Part shown: positions 5,535 through 11,667 of the stretch, one piece after another
How positions within the stretch are numbered: position 1 is the stretch's first letter
Layout: every line of letters begins with the position of its first letter
Made by a program: the position numbers and the translations under genes
The notes under the pieces: generated by a model
The model's input: only the letters and a program-made list of their open reading frames with translations
Database searches by the model: none
Told to the model about the DNA's origin: nothing
Origin: Rhodospirillaceae bacterium UBA4479
GTDB taxonomy: Bacteria; Pseudomonadota; Alphaproteobacteria; Rhodospirillales; Casp-alpha2
DNA: 11,667 nt
Direction of reading: 5' to 3'
Assembly (NCBI GenBank): GCA_002389175.1
Contig: DGNZ01000310.1
Span: 1-11,667 of the forward strand

Positions 5535-6965
5535 ATGAGTTCCGAAGCCGTCGCAAAGGTATCTGACGATAGTCCCGAAAAAGAGGTCATCAAAGGCTTG
5601 GTAGAAAAAGCCCGTGCAGCGATGGCGCAGTTCGCCAATGCGGATCAGGCTCGCGTTGATGAGGCTGTGACAGCTTTGGCATGGTCGATATATGAGCCGG
5701 GCCGGGCCAAGGAACTTGCGGAACTCGCGGTTAACGACACTGGGCTTGGTAATGTTGCCAGCAAGATCATGAAGAACCAGCGCAAGACATTTGGCTGTCT
5801 GCGTGATTTGTCCCGTGTGAAATCGGTTGGGATAATCGAAGAAATTCCTGAAAAAGGTTTGGTGAAGTACGCAAAGCCTGTTGGTGTAGTGGCCGCTGTA
5901 TCGCCATCGACCAACCCCGCAGCGACACCCGTGAACAAAGCCATGTTCGCGATTAAGGGCCGGAACGCGGTTATTATCGCACCGTCGCCAGCAGGAATAG
6001 GCACGACGGCCAAGACCGTTGAATACATGCGTGCCGAGCTTGAGAAAATTGGCCTGCCTGCCGATCTGGTTCAGGCTTTGCCAGCGCCCGTGAATAAGCA
6101 GCTGACACAAGAATTGATGTACGCCGCCGATTTGGTCGTTGTCACCGGATCACAGAACAACGTTAAGCGCGCGTATTCGTCAGGAACGCCAGCCATAGGC
6201 GTGGGGGCGGGGAACGTACCTGTCGTGATTGATGAGACGGCTGATCTGGATGATGCCGCTGAGAAAATTTGCATGTCCAAGATATTTGATAATTCGACAT
6301 CTTGTTCGTCTGAGAACTCCATCATTATTCTGGATAGCGTATATGACGAAGCCATCGCAGCGCTGAAGCGCGCAGGCGGCTACGTGTGTAACGCCGAGCA
6401 AAAAGAGAAAGTTCGTGAGAATCTCTGGGTTGATGGCAACCTCAACCGTCATGTGATCGCCAAAGACGCAGACGTTTTGGTTGATGTGTTCGGCTTTGGT
6501 GATGATGCCAAAGGCAATAAATTCTTCATGGTCGAAGAAGGTACCCCCGATCCGACCAGCAAATTTATCGACGAGAAACTATCACTGGTGCTGACCGTCT
6601 ACCGCGCCAAAGACATGGACGATGTCGTTTCGCAACTGAACACGATTTTGAACGTCTGCGGTATCGGGCATTCCGTTGGTATTCACACCAACGTGCCAGA
6701 ACATGCAGATCGATTGGCAGCAGAAATTGACGTCGTTCGCGTTCTCGTTAATCAGGCTCATACTTTCGGTAACGGTGGTGGCTTTAATAACGGCCTCAAC
6801 TTCACGCTTACGATGGGCGGGGGCACTTGGGCCGGAAACTCTATAGATGACAACTTGAACTACCGTCACTTCATCAACATTACACATTTGGTGAAAACAA
6901 TCCCCGAAGATAAACCGTCTGAAGACGCATTGTTCGGCGATTATTGGGGCAAGTACGGCAAATAA
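5535..6965 (+). CDS. sauS: CoA-acylating aldehyde dehydrogenase, sulfoacetaldehyde dehydrogenase type
   Basis: A 476-residue cytosolic member of the acylating branch of the aldehyde dehydrogenase superfamily, which converts an aldehyde, CoA and NAD(P)+ to acyl-CoA, or the reverse. The Rossmann region contains KPVGVVAAVSPSTNPAATP (114-132). VGAGNVPVVIDE (223-234) precedes the catalytic Cys257 in FDNSTSCSSENS. The C-terminal block FGNGGGFNNGLNFTLTMGGG (411-430) closes the active site. Length and motifs fit SauS, the acylating sulfoacetaldehyde dehydrogenase, better than EutE or AdhE, but succinate-semialdehyde or another acylating dehydrogenase is possible. GAGGT (5524-5528) supports the ATG. 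Two acyl-CoA ligase subunit genes follow 30 bases later, so the acyl-CoA made or used here is probably the ligase's product or substrate. No Xsc, Pta or sulfite exporter gene is nearby to confirm a sulfonate role. Confidence 0.75.
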   Translation: MSSEAVAKVSDDSPEKEVIKGLVEKARAAMAQFANADQARVDEAVTALAWSIYEPGRAKELAELAVNDTGLGNVASKIMKNQRKTFGCLRDLSRVKSVGIIEEIPEKGLVKYAKPVGVVAAVSPSTNPAATPVNKAMFAIKGRNAVIIAPSPAGIGTTAKTVEYMRAELEKIGLPADLVQALPAPVNKQLTQELMYAADLVVVTGSQNNVKRAYSSGTPAIGVGAGNVPVVIDETADLDDAAEKICMSKIFDNSTSCSSENSIIILDSVYDEAIAALKRAGGYVCNAEQKEKVRENLWVDGNLNRHVIAKDADVLVDVFGFGDDAKGNKFFMVEEGTPDPTSKFIDEKLSLVLTVYRAKDMDDVVSQLNTILNVCGIGHSVGIHTNVPEHADRLAAEIDVVRVLVNQAHTFGNGGGFNNGLNFTLTMGGGTWAGNSIDDNLNYRHFINITHLVKTIPEDKPSEDALFGDYWGKYGK

Positions 6966-6995
6966 CGCGCAATTTTTAGCGCAAGGGAACATCAT

Positions 6996-8129
6996 ATGAA
7001 CTTCGAAGAATACGCGTCGAAGCCGCTACTCGCGGCTGGGGGCATCGCGGTCCCGAACAGCATCCTCGTTTATAACGTGGCGGATGTCGCCGGGGCAGCC
7101 GAGAAAATCGGCCCCTGTGTTGTTAAGGCGCAGGTCCCGACGGGCAAGCGTGGCAAAGCGGGTGGCATTAAGCTTGCCGCCGACCCAGCCGAAGCTGTGG
7201 AACACGCAACCAATATTCTCGGTATGGATATCGCGGGTCTCATGGTTGAAAAGGTTTTGATTGAAGCGCAGTCATCGATTGCCCGGGAATACTACGTGGC
7301 GGTTTTGAATGACCCGATTAGCAAAAGCCCAATGGTCATGTTCTCAACAGAAGGTGGCATGGACATTGAAGAGATTGCTGTTGAAACACCAGAAAAGCTG
7401 AAGAAACACGCGGTGGATATCCGCAAAGGCTTTAACAAGGCTGACGCTGAAGCATTGATTGCAGGTGTTGATCTGGAAGGGGCCGAAGACGGTGTCGCAG
7501 ACGTCCTGGTAAAACTCTATGACGTTTACATCGAAAACGATGCCGAGCTTTTAGAAATCAATCCTTTGATCGTCACCGGCGATGGCGCGGTTATGGCACT
7601 GGATTGCAAGTTCACGCTTGATGACAGCGCGATTAAGCGCCGAGAAGAATTATCGACCAAGGGCACGCCCGACAAATTGACCGAGTTGGAATTGCGCGGC
7701 GAAGAAGCTGGCATCAAATACATCGAACTCGACGGTGATGTTTGTGTGCTAGCCAACGGCGCAGGCCTGACCATGACCACCATGGACGTGGTACGTCATC
7801 ACGGTGGTAACCCAGCGAATTTCTGCGAAATCGGTGGCGAAGCGTACACCAAAGGCAAGATCGCATTGGATTTGGTTTTATCGAAGCCTGGGATCAAAAG
7901 CTTAGTTGTTAATTTCTGCGGTGCGTTCGCGCGGTGCGATGTGATGATGGAAGGGCTTTTGGATGCCTGGGATGAACTGCAGCCCGATATTCCGGTCTTC
8001 TTCTCAATTGCTGGAACTGGTGATGAAGAAGCGATACGAATGCTTAAAGAAAAACTCAACATGGATCCGCTGCCCGATATGAGCGCTGCTTGCAAAGCAG
8101 CCGTCGATGCAGCGAAGGGAGGGGCGTGA
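6996..8129 (+). CDS. ADP-forming acyl-CoA ligase beta subunit (succinate-CoA ligase-like)
   Basis: A 377-residue SucC-type subunit. The N-terminal ATP-grasp fold (about 1-235) has the nucleotide-binding KAQVPTGKRGKAGGIK (44-59) and the magnesium-binding EINPL (187-191). The C-terminal flavodoxin-like domain (about 244-377) has NGAGLTMTTMDV (254-265) and the power-helix/phosphohistidine contact region. Enzymes of this type join a carboxylate to CoA with ATP through a phosphohistidine on the alpha subunit. In E. coli SucC the acid-binding loop reads NIFGGIVRCD; here it is NFCGAFARCD (306-315), and DVGGGA is changed to EIGGEA (278-283). These changes argue for an acid other than succinate, possibly sulfoacetate as in the SauCD ligase described for anaerobes. 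AAGGGA (6983-6988) lies 7 bases before the ATG. The alpha subunit gene starts one base after its stop. Confidence 0.83.
   Translation: MNFEEYASKPLLAAGGIAVPNSILVYNVADVAGAAEKIGPCVVKAQVPTGKRGKAGGIKLAADPAEAVEHATNILGMDIAGLMVEKVLIEAQSSIAREYYVAVLNDPISKSPMVMFSTEGGMDIEEIAVETPEKLKKHAVDIRKGFNKADAEALIAGVDLEGAEDGVADVLVKLYDVYIENDAELLEINPLIVTGDGAVMALDCKFTLDDSAIKRREELSTKGTPDKLTELELRGEEAGIKYIELDGDVCVLANGAGLTMTTMDVVRHHGGNPANFCEIGGEAYTKGKIALDLVLSKPGIKSLVVNFCGAFARCDVMMEGLLDAWDELQPDIPVFFSIAGTGDEEAIRMLKEKLNMDPLPDMSAACKAAVDAAKGGA
8117..8124 (+). promoter_or_regulatory. ribosome binding site deciding the alpha-subunit start
   Basis: GGGAGGGG contains a full GGAGG core (8118-8122) placed 8 bases before the ATG at 8131. 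This selects 8131 over an in-frame ATG at 8107, which lies upstream of this site and would add eight unrelated, Arg-rich residues before the family N-terminus. The site is inside the end of the beta-subunit gene. Confidence 0.8.
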
Positions 8130-8130
8130 C

Positions 8131-9003
8131 ATGATTATTCCACGCAAGGAAACACGCATTCTCGTTCAGGGGATCACCGGTAAGCAGGGCACCTTCTGGA
8201 CCGAGCGGATGCAGGAATACGGTGCCACCATCGTCGGTGGTGTGAACCCTAAAAAGGCAGGCACCACACATTGCGGTGTGCCTGTGCATGCGAATGCTGT
8301 CGAAGCACAGAACGAAACGGGCTTTGATGCGTCGTTGATGTTCATACCGCCGCTGGGTGTGAAGGCTGCTGCCTTGGACGCCATCGAAGCTGGAGCCAAA
8401 ATGATCCTGTGTTTGACCGAACATGTCCCGGTTCAAGACATCATGTACATTATGGCAGCCGCAAAAGAAGCAGGCACACGGATTGTCGGCCCGAATACGG
8501 CGGGTGGCGTGACGGTTGGCGAAACTTTTATGGGCTTCATGCCTGCCTTTAACGAACGTATCTTCAAAAAAGGTAGCGTTGGTGTGCTGTCGCGCTCAGG
8601 CTCGTTAGGCACGTTGCTGTGTCAGAACATCGTCTCGGCTGGATTTGGCCAGACGGCGTTTGTTGGCATTGGTGGAGATCCGGTGATCGGAACAACCACA
8701 CGCGATGCGCTTGAGGCATTGGATAACTTCCCTGGTACAGAAGCCGTTGTCATGGTCGGTGAAATCGGCGGCACTATGGAAGAAGACGCCGCTGAGTACG
8801 TCAAAACCATGAGCAAACCTGTTTGCGCGTTTATCGCTGGTGGTGCAGCCCCTCCCGGCAAAAAAATGGGCCACGCGGGTGCCATCGTAATGGGTGACAA
8901 GGGGACATATGCATCCAAGAAAACAGCACTAGAAGGTGCCGGTGTGAATGTCTTATCAACCCCTGTACATGTTGGCGAAGCGTTGAAAGAAATGATCGGC
9001 TAA
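8131..9003 (+). CDS. ADP-forming acyl-CoA ligase alpha subunit (succinate-CoA ligase-like)
   Basis: A 290-residue SucD-type subunit, the normal family length. The CoA-binding Rossmann domain opens with ILVQGITGKQG (10-20) and GVNPKKAGTTHCGVPV (37-52). The ligase domain has GIGGDP (179-184), Glu210 in GEIGG, and the phosphohistidine His248 in GHAGAI. Two substrate- and CoA-side segments differ from E. coli SucD: GPNCPGVITPGE becomes GPNTAGGVTVGE (120-131), removing the Cys that contacts CoA, and SRSGTLTYEA becomes SRSGSLGTLL (154-163). The catalytic core is intact, so an active ligase is expected, but for a different acid than succinate. With the beta subunit it forms the CoA ligase that feeds, or is fed by, the acylating aldehyde dehydrogenase two genes upstream. 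A second, housekeeping succinyl-CoA synthetase would be expected elsewhere in the genome. Confidence 0.83.
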   Translation: MIIPRKETRILVQGITGKQGTFWTERMQEYGATIVGGVNPKKAGTTHCGVPVHANAVEAQNETGFDASLMFIPPLGVKAAALDAIEAGAKMILCLTEHVPVQDIMYIMAAAKEAGTRIVGPNTAGGVTVGETFMGFMPAFNERIFKKGSVGVLSRSGSLGTLLCQNIVSAGFGQTAFVGIGGDPVIGTTTRDALEALDNFPGTEAVVMVGEIGGTMEEDAAEYVKTMSKPVCAFIAGGAAPPGKKMGHAGAIVMGDKGTYASKKTALEGAGVNVLSTPVHVGEALKEMIG

Positions 9004-9027
9004 ATAATCATCGAATGTGACGTTGGA

Positions 9028-9044
9028 CACATGCAGATCATGTG
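9028..9044. repeat. 6-bp inverted repeat after the ligase genes
   Basis: CACATG (9028-9033) and CATGTG (9039-9044) form a perfect short dyad with a five-base spacer, 24 bases after the ligase alpha stop. There is no T tract, so it is not a clear terminator. It may be a weak operator or chance. Confidence 0.25.
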
Positions 9045-9070
9045 ATCCGGCGTAGCGTTCAGTTGGTGGT

Positions 9071-9095
9071 GTCGTCTCGTAAAATGGGAGACGAC
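9071..9095 (+). promoter_or_regulatory. hairpin overlapping the Shine-Dalgarno of the ATPgrasp_ST gene
   Basis: GTCGTCTC (9071-9078) and GAGACGAC (9088-9095) form a perfect 8-bp stem with a nine-base loop. The best Shine-Dalgarno for the ATG at 9100 is GGGAG at 9086-9090: its first two bases are in the loop and the last three in the right arm. If the stem forms in the transcript it would partly hide the ribosome binding site, so it may hold down or tune translation of the next gene relative to the ligase genes. Confidence 0.5.
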
Positions 9096-9099
9096 TGTT

Positions 9100-10281
9100 A
9101 TGTTAGATCATGCTTCAGTCCAGTTTGAAGCGCCGGAAACGGTATTAGATGTTGAAGCTGCGTGGCAGATGCGTGCGGCGTTGGATAAGCCCCCGTCTCT
9201 GCCATTAAGCGACGTCATCAGACGCGCCAGCATGGACTCGCCTGCAGGGTCATCATGGTTGTCCGACTTTTGGCGTGCATTGAACGGACCGGGTAAACTC
9301 TCGGCTGCCGAGTATTTTTATTACAAGCTTTATGATGGGCGTCATTCCGAGGATGGGATCACTCGTTTTGTTGGAAAAACCAACCAAAACAAGATGCATT
9401 TTGCCTGCAATGATGAACGTTGGTTTGCACCGTCATCGGACAAATTATTCTTTTTGGCATCCATGCGTGGCAATGATGTTGCGACACCTGAAACCCTGGC
9501 CGTATTTGACGCCAAAACAGGACGCAGTCATCCCCAATTAATTAAGGATATCGAAGGGCTGATCGCGTTTTTGGATCAACCCGAAAATTATCCGATGTTC
9601 GCAAAGCCAATCGATGGCATGTACAGCATTGGCGCACTTGCATTAACCGATGGTGGTCGGGGTAGTGCCCACGTGCGCGGTGCGGGTGAAGTATCAACCC
9701 GTGAAATCGCGGATTATATGTTCCGTGTTAGTGATGCCGGCTACTTACTGCAAAAGACGTTGAATGCCGCACCGGACTTGGCCAGCGCGTTTGGTGGCAC
9801 GTTATCTAGCATTCGGATGTTGGTGTGCCTTGGCCCAGGTGGTGCGCGCCTAGAAAGTGCAGTCGTTAAAATCCCGACCATGGACAATGTCGCCGATAAC
9901 TATTGGCGGGGTGGCAATATGCTGGGCGCGATTGAGGCAGATAGCGGAACAATCACTCGTATCGTCACGGGCACGGGACCTGATATTAAATGTGTGGTGT
10001 CGCATCCAGATACTGGGGCGATGCTCCTCAGCCGGATGTTGCCGCATTGGGCTGATGCCAAGGAAATGTGCTTGCGCGCTGCAGGTATGTTGCCAGGTAT
10101 CCGGACGCAATCCTGGGATATCGCGCTCACACCTGATGGTCCAGTCGCGTTAGAAGTCAATTGGGGTGGAGATTTAAATCTACATCAGTTGGCCCATGGG
10201 CATGGTGCACTGACACCAAGCTTTTGTGCACATCTTCGTGAAGCTGGTTACAAAGGGAAGTTGCCAAAATTCGATAACTAA
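9100..10281 (+). CDS. ATPgrasp_ST-family protein (sugar-transfer-associated ATP-grasp)
   Basis: A 393-residue soluble protein of the ATP-grasp family often labelled sugar-transfer associated. Visible elements are an N-terminal helical part, the lysine-bearing MFAKPIDGMYSIGAL (166-180), SSIRMLV (236-242), and the C-terminal metal-binding block SWDIALTPDGPVALEVNWGG (338-357) followed by DLNLHQLA, where Asp339, Glu352 and Asn354 would bind magnesium-ATP. ATP-grasp enzymes activate a carboxylate as an acyl-phosphate and join it to an amine or thiol, but no reaction is known to me for this family. Relatives usually sit among capsule or exopolysaccharide genes; here no glycosyltransferase is near, and the gene follows an acyl-CoA ligase cassette after 96 bases on the same strand. 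A link to the acid handled by that cassette is inference. The start is supported by GGGAG 9 bases upstream. Confidence 0.78.
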   Translation: MLDHASVQFEAPETVLDVEAAWQMRAALDKPPSLPLSDVIRRASMDSPAGSSWLSDFWRALNGPGKLSAAEYFYYKLYDGRHSEDGITRFVGKTNQNKMHFACNDERWFAPSSDKLFFLASMRGNDVATPETLAVFDAKTGRSHPQLIKDIEGLIAFLDQPENYPMFAKPIDGMYSIGALALTDGGRGSAHVRGAGEVSTREIADYMFRVSDAGYLLQKTLNAAPDLASAFGGTLSSIRMLVCLGPGGARLESAVVKIPTMDNVADNYWRGGNMLGAIEADSGTITRIVTGTGPDIKCVVSHPDTGAMLLSRMLPHWADAKEMCLRAAGMLPGIRTQSWDIALTPDGPVALEVNWGGDLNLHQLAHGHGALTPSFCAHLREAGYKGKLPKFDN

Positions 10282-10293
10282 GAGGTTTTATGA

Positions 10294-10320
10294 GACAGCG
10301 GTCGTTGACCGACCGCTGTC
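10294..10320 (+). terminator. strong 11-bp perfect hairpin after the ATPgrasp_ST gene
   Basis: GACAGCGGTCG (10294-10304) and CGACCGCTGTC (10310-10320) form a perfect 11-bp stem with a five-base loop, starting 13 bases after the stop codon. This is where a terminator for the upstream cassette would be expected. No T tract follows on either strand, so it is not a standard intrinsic terminator; it may stop or pause transcription otherwise, protect the 3' end of the message, or be a regulator site for the next gene, whose ATG is 45 bases beyond. Confidence 0.45.
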
Positions 10321-10365
10321 GAGCCGCCACATACTTGGATCATACATATTTATCGGGGGTCCAGG

Positions 10366-11508
10366 ATGGCGAGCGCACTTTTCACTTCAATAGAATTACG
10401 GGGATTAACACTCCCGAACCGTGTCGTCGTGGCACCGATGTGCCAATACTCTGCAGAGGATGGCACCGTTGGTGACTGGCACGTCATGCATCTGGGCCAA
10501 TACGCTGTTTCAGGTGCGGGGTTGTTGTTTGTCGAAGCAACTGGTGTTGAGGCTGCTGGTCGCATTACGCCTGGCTGCGTTGGTTTGTATTCCGATGAAA
10601 ACGAAGCGGCACTGAAGCGTGTTCTTAATTTCTGCAATGCCTATGGCAATGTGCCTGTTGGTATTCAGCTTGCCCATGCGGGTCGCAAAGCATCTGTCGA
10701 TGTTCCGTGGAAGGGTGGCGCACCCATCAATGCAGATAACGGCGCATGGCAAACGGTAGGCCCGTCGGCTGCATCCTATGCAGATGGATGGCACACACCC
10801 GATGAGATGGATGATGAGACGCTGGATCGTGTGAAGCAGGGCTTCGTTCAGGCGGCTGAGCGTTCCGTTCGTTTGGGCTTTAAGGTCATCGAATTGCACT
10901 GCGCGCACGGGTACTTGTTGCATCAGTTCTTGTCGACAATTTCGAACCGCCGAAATGACACTTATGGTGGATCGATCGAAGGCCGCATGCGTTATCCGAT
11001 TGAAATTTATCAGGCTGTTCGCGCAGTTGTTCCTGATGACATCCCCATTGGATTTCGGATTTCGGCAACAGATTGGGTCGAAGGCGGTTGGGATATCGCC
11101 CAAAGTGTTGTGTTTGCAAAGGAACTCAAAAAGCTCGGCTGTGATTTCATCGATGTGTCGTCAGGTGGAAATTCACCAGATCAGCAAATTCCAGTCGGCC
11201 CAGGCTATCAGACCGGTTTTGCTGCTGAGATCAAACGTGAAACCGGATTGCCGACGATGGCGGTGGGTAAAATCACCGATGCGCTGCAGGCCGAACACAT
11301 TATCCGAAGCGGTCAGGCCGATATGGTCGCGCTGGCACGTGGTATGCTCTATGATCCTCGCTGGACATGGCATGCGGCAGAGGCATTGCGAGCGACGGCA
11401 GCATTCCCACCACAATATCAACGATGCCATCCGGCACTGGCGGGCGAACCCGTTCCCGGCAACCCTCCGCCTCCGGAAAAGGTCGCTAAAGCAGCAGGTG
11501 CATCATGA
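10366..11508 (+). CDS. NADH:flavin oxidoreductase, YqjM-like old yellow enzyme
   Basis: A 380-residue FMN-dependent TIM-barrel ene-reductase of the YqjM (thermophilic-like) class. Such enzymes reduce activated C=C bonds of enones and related electrophiles using NAD(P)H. Diagnostic residues are Cys26 and Tyr28 in APMCQYSA (which tune the flavin and bind substrate in YqjM), Gln102 in GIQLAHAGRK, the substrate-binding pair His178/His181 with Tyr183 in ELHCAHGYLLHQF, the RRNDTYGGS loop (195-203), and the FMN phosphate-binding segments around VGKITDA (300-306) and ALARGMLYDP (322-331). The usual LSPISN reads LSTISN here. A proline-rich tail (365-370) is unremarkable. GGGGG (10355-10359) is 6 bases before the ATG. 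The 3' end overlaps the next gene by ATGA, so the two are translationally coupled. The natural substrate is unknown. Confidence 0.93.
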   Translation: MASALFTSIELRGLTLPNRVVVAPMCQYSAEDGTVGDWHVMHLGQYAVSGAGLLFVEATGVEAAGRITPGCVGLYSDENEAALKRVLNFCNAYGNVPVGIQLAHAGRKASVDVPWKGGAPINADNGAWQTVGPSAASYADGWHTPDEMDDETLDRVKQGFVQAAERSVRLGFKVIELHCAHGYLLHQFLSTISNRRNDTYGGSIEGRMRYPIEIYQAVRAVVPDDIPIGFRISATDWVEGGWDIAQSVVFAKELKKLGCDFIDVSSGGNSPDQQIPVGPGYQTGFAAEIKRETGLPTMAVGKITDALQAEHIIRSGQADMVALARGMLYDPRWTWHAAEALRATAAFPPQYQRCHPALAGEPVPGNPPPPEKVAKAAGAS

Positions 11509-11667
11509 GTAGATTAGGTCCGATACGTCTTGAAGATATGGATGACGCACAACGCGCCGTGTTCGATGGCATTACAGGTGGCCCACGTTCCAAGGGTGAT
11601 CCTGCCGAGATGCTTAACGAAGAGGGCGCACTTCGCGGACCATTCAATGCGATGCTCAGATCACCAG
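11505..11667 (+). CDS. carboxymuconolactone decarboxylase-family protein, N-terminal part
   Basis: The gene starts at an ATG that overlaps the upstream stop (ATGA) and runs off the window; 54 residues are visible. The sequence after MSRLGPIRLEDM continues with a block like QRAVFDGITGGPRS and ends in LRGPFNAMLRSP, the pattern at the start of many carboxymuconolactone decarboxylase/AhpD-fold proteins. The family includes true decarboxylases and alkylhydroperoxidase-like redox proteins; the CxxC or His residues that would tell them apart lie beyond the window. Coupling to a flavin ene-reductase suggests both act on the same electrophilic or aromatic-derived compound, which is inference. Confidence 0.78.
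   Translation, partial: MSRLGPIRLEDMDDAQRAVFDGITGGPRSKGDPAEMLNEEGALRGPFNAMLRSP

Noticed and set aside
5505..6110. 201-codon open frame on the minus strand within the sauS-like gene
   Set aside because: It lies antisense to a clearly conserved dehydrogenase, its translation is rich in Cys, His and Arg and resembles no family, and it has no sensible start context.
8107..8130. Upstream in-frame ATG for the ligase alpha subunit
   Set aside because: The strong GGGAGGGG ribosome site lies after this ATG and directly serves the ATG at 8131, which also gives the family-typical N-terminus.
10510..11103. 197-codon open frame antisense to the old yellow enzyme gene
   Set aside because: It overlaps conserved active-site coding sequence on the other strand and its translation has no recognisable motifs.
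1..11667. CRISPR array, prophage, insertion sequence or defence island
   Set aside because: No regularly spaced long direct repeats, transposase, integrase, phage structural or known defence genes were found; the genes are all metabolic, transport or regulatory.

Overview
The window is a gene-dense, chromosomal-looking stretch of bacterial DNA with eleven complete or partial metabolic and transport genes plus one regulator. Base composition is moderate (about half G+C by eye) and even throughout. No tRNA, rRNA, insertion sequence, integrase, CRISPR array or phage gene is visible, and the longest gap between genes is 141 bases. The gene types (a YqjM-like flavin reductase with a carboxymuconolactone decarboxylase-family gene, a DehI-family protein, a ZevAB-type metal transporter, an acylating sulfoacetaldehyde-type dehydrogenase) fit a heterotrophic, possibly marine, alphaproteobacterium. 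That placement is inference from gene content; no marker gene is present.

Left part (1-2292): the 3' end of a gamma-glutamyltransferase-like gene runs rightward and meets, tail to tail, a leftward pair: a LysR-type regulator followed after 32 bases by a DehI-family protein. The two convergent genes share a palindromic TTAA that supplies both stop codons. The DehI homologue appears to have lost the catalytic aspartate of characterised DehI dehalogenases.

Middle-left (2293-3687): a 141-base divergent control region with three separate inverted repeats lies between the LysR gene and a rightward pair, a CmcJ/NvfI-family oxidoreductase and a small seven-cysteine GFA/CENP-V-fold zinc protein. The regulator probably controls the divergent pair, its own operon, or both.

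Centre (3786-5416): two overlapping genes encode a periplasmic DUF1007 protein and a NicO-family membrane protein with a histidine-rich loop, the architecture of the ZevAB zinc importer.

Centre-right (5417-10281): a control region with three copies of TCATTAA (two direct, one inverted) and a plausible sigma-70-like promoter precedes a tightly spaced cassette: a CoA-acylating aldehyde dehydrogenase of the SauS type, then beta and alpha subunits of an ADP-forming (succinate-CoA ligase-fold) acyl-CoA ligase. Together these would interconvert an acid, its acyl-CoA and its aldehyde. The best guess for the acid is sulfoacetate, but the ligase substrate loops differ from those of ordinary succinyl-CoA synthetase and the real substrate is open. 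An ATPgrasp_ST-family protein follows, with its Shine-Dalgarno sequence partly inside a perfect hairpin, and after it a second, 11-bp perfect hairpin.

Right end (10366-11667): a YqjM-like old yellow enzyme overlaps by ATGA the start of a carboxymuconolactone decarboxylase-family gene that runs off the window. The candidates for something new are the acylating dehydrogenase/acyl-CoA ligase/ATP-grasp cassette and the DehI homologue with a missing catalytic residue.
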